NCBI RefSeq assembly: GCF_040361435.1
Contig: NZ_APNL01000013.1
Span: 1-64,000, forward strand
Origin: Salinisphaera sp002433465
Lineage (GTDB): Bacteria; Pseudomonadota; Gammaproteobacteria; Nevskiales; Salinisphaeraceae
DNA length: 64,000 bases
Direction: 5' to 3'
A model generated the notes under the pieces. It was not told the DNA's origin and searched no databases. It worked only from the letters and a program-made list of their open reading frames with translations. A program made the translations under genes and the position numbers. This document shows positions 63,868 through 64,000 of this stretch, in pieces. The number at the start of each line of letters is the position of its first letter. Position 1 is the first letter of the stretch.

Positions 63868-64000
63868 ATGAAACGCGGGCTGCTCGTTTTCATTGCCGCG
63901 GTTGTGCTTGTGGCATCCGGCCCGGTGCTCATGCTGGCCAGCGACGAGCTGCGCATGGGCCAGAACTGGCGCGATGCCGATCGCAGCTCGGCGCAGCTGG
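63868..64000 (+). CDS. DUF3750-family protein (N-terminal part, runs off the window)
   Basis: Partial gene. From the ATG at 63868 it reads MKRGLLVFIAAVVLVASGPV then LMLASDELRMGQNWRDADRSSAQL, matching the membrane-anchored start of DUF3750 proteins (SGP..LMLASD...G..WR.ADRSSAG). An ATG 17 bp earlier is in another frame and stops at once. MITE B ends 25 bp upstream, so the native promoter may have been displaced. Function unknown. Confidence 0.75.
   Translation, partial: MKRGLLVFIAAVVLVASGPVLMLASDELRMGQNWRDADRSSAQL

Overview
The window is GC-rich, densely coded DNA from one bacterial chromosome, about 45 protein genes plus a tRNA-Glu. Gene content points to an aerobic or facultative gammaproteobacterium: OmpW-type porin, Prc/Tsp protease, SoxR, an Anr/FNR-type box before hemN, a YccS/FUSC protein, AcoR-type sigma-54 control and a PQQ alcohol dehydrogenase. 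The overall flavour resembles Salinisphaera or another marine, hydrocarbon-associated genus, but that is inference from gene content only. No phage, plasmid, CRISPR array or full-length transposase gene is visible.

Layout. (1) 22-4556, minus strand: a secretion/uptake-like operon of an OmpW-type barrel, an unknown lipoprotein, a small zinc-ribbon protein and two tandem AdeT-like solute-binding proteins. (2) 5579-11052, minus: two near-duplicate small secreted proteins (PraB-like) and a 1,275-residue Ig-like surface lipoprotein. An inverted repeat of one REP-like type lies upstream of the ompW-like gene and another upstream of the large lipoprotein. (3) 11595-24645: AraC regulator, secretory lipase, SoxR divergent from an arylamine N-acetyltransferase with a SoxR box between them, a phosphoesterase, a broken DUF7218-type gene, DoxX, MATE, single-domain asparaginase, MDR dehydrogenase, membrane proteins and an HCCA isomerase. 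(4) 24730-32653: an alcohol-oxidation module. An AcoR-type activator faces an aldehyde dehydrogenase/PQQ quinohemoprotein dehydrogenase operon and a dihydroxyacetone kinase. A near-consensus sigma-54 promoter and three related CTGTT...AACAG/GACAG inverted repeats suggest a single circuit. (5) 32924-48541: DUF427, MFS, a PilZ protein with a dead HD-GYP domain, rhomboid protease, tRNA-Glu, a PAS-GAF-GGDEF protein, a succinate-semialdehyde-type dehydrogenase, YrhK, FUSC, TauE/SafE, Prc and a HAD phosphatase. (6) 48733-56713: a textbook guanidine-I (ykkC) riboswitch heading an ABC transporter (three genes), the two DUF1989 proteins now known as carboxyguanidine deiminase subunits, and a 'urea carboxylase' best read as guanidine carboxylase. 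No allophanate hydrolase follows. After a repeat island come a 2-oxoglutarate/Fe(II)-type oxygenase and an overlapping unknown gene. (7) 59240-64000: a glycine-betaine-type binding protein, hemN with an Anr/FNR box, a membrane GGDEF protein, and the start of a DUF3750 gene.

Mobile DNA is present only as non-coding elements. Two 273-bp copies of one MITE have roughly 30-bp terminal inverted repeats and CTAA-type target duplication. A decayed fragment of the same MITE sits exactly at the break in the DUF7218 pseudogene. A related 285-bp MITE flanked by TTAA lies 25 bp before the DUF3750 gene. Inverted copies of a widespread-looking extragenic repeat lie between the guanidine operon and the oxygenase gene.
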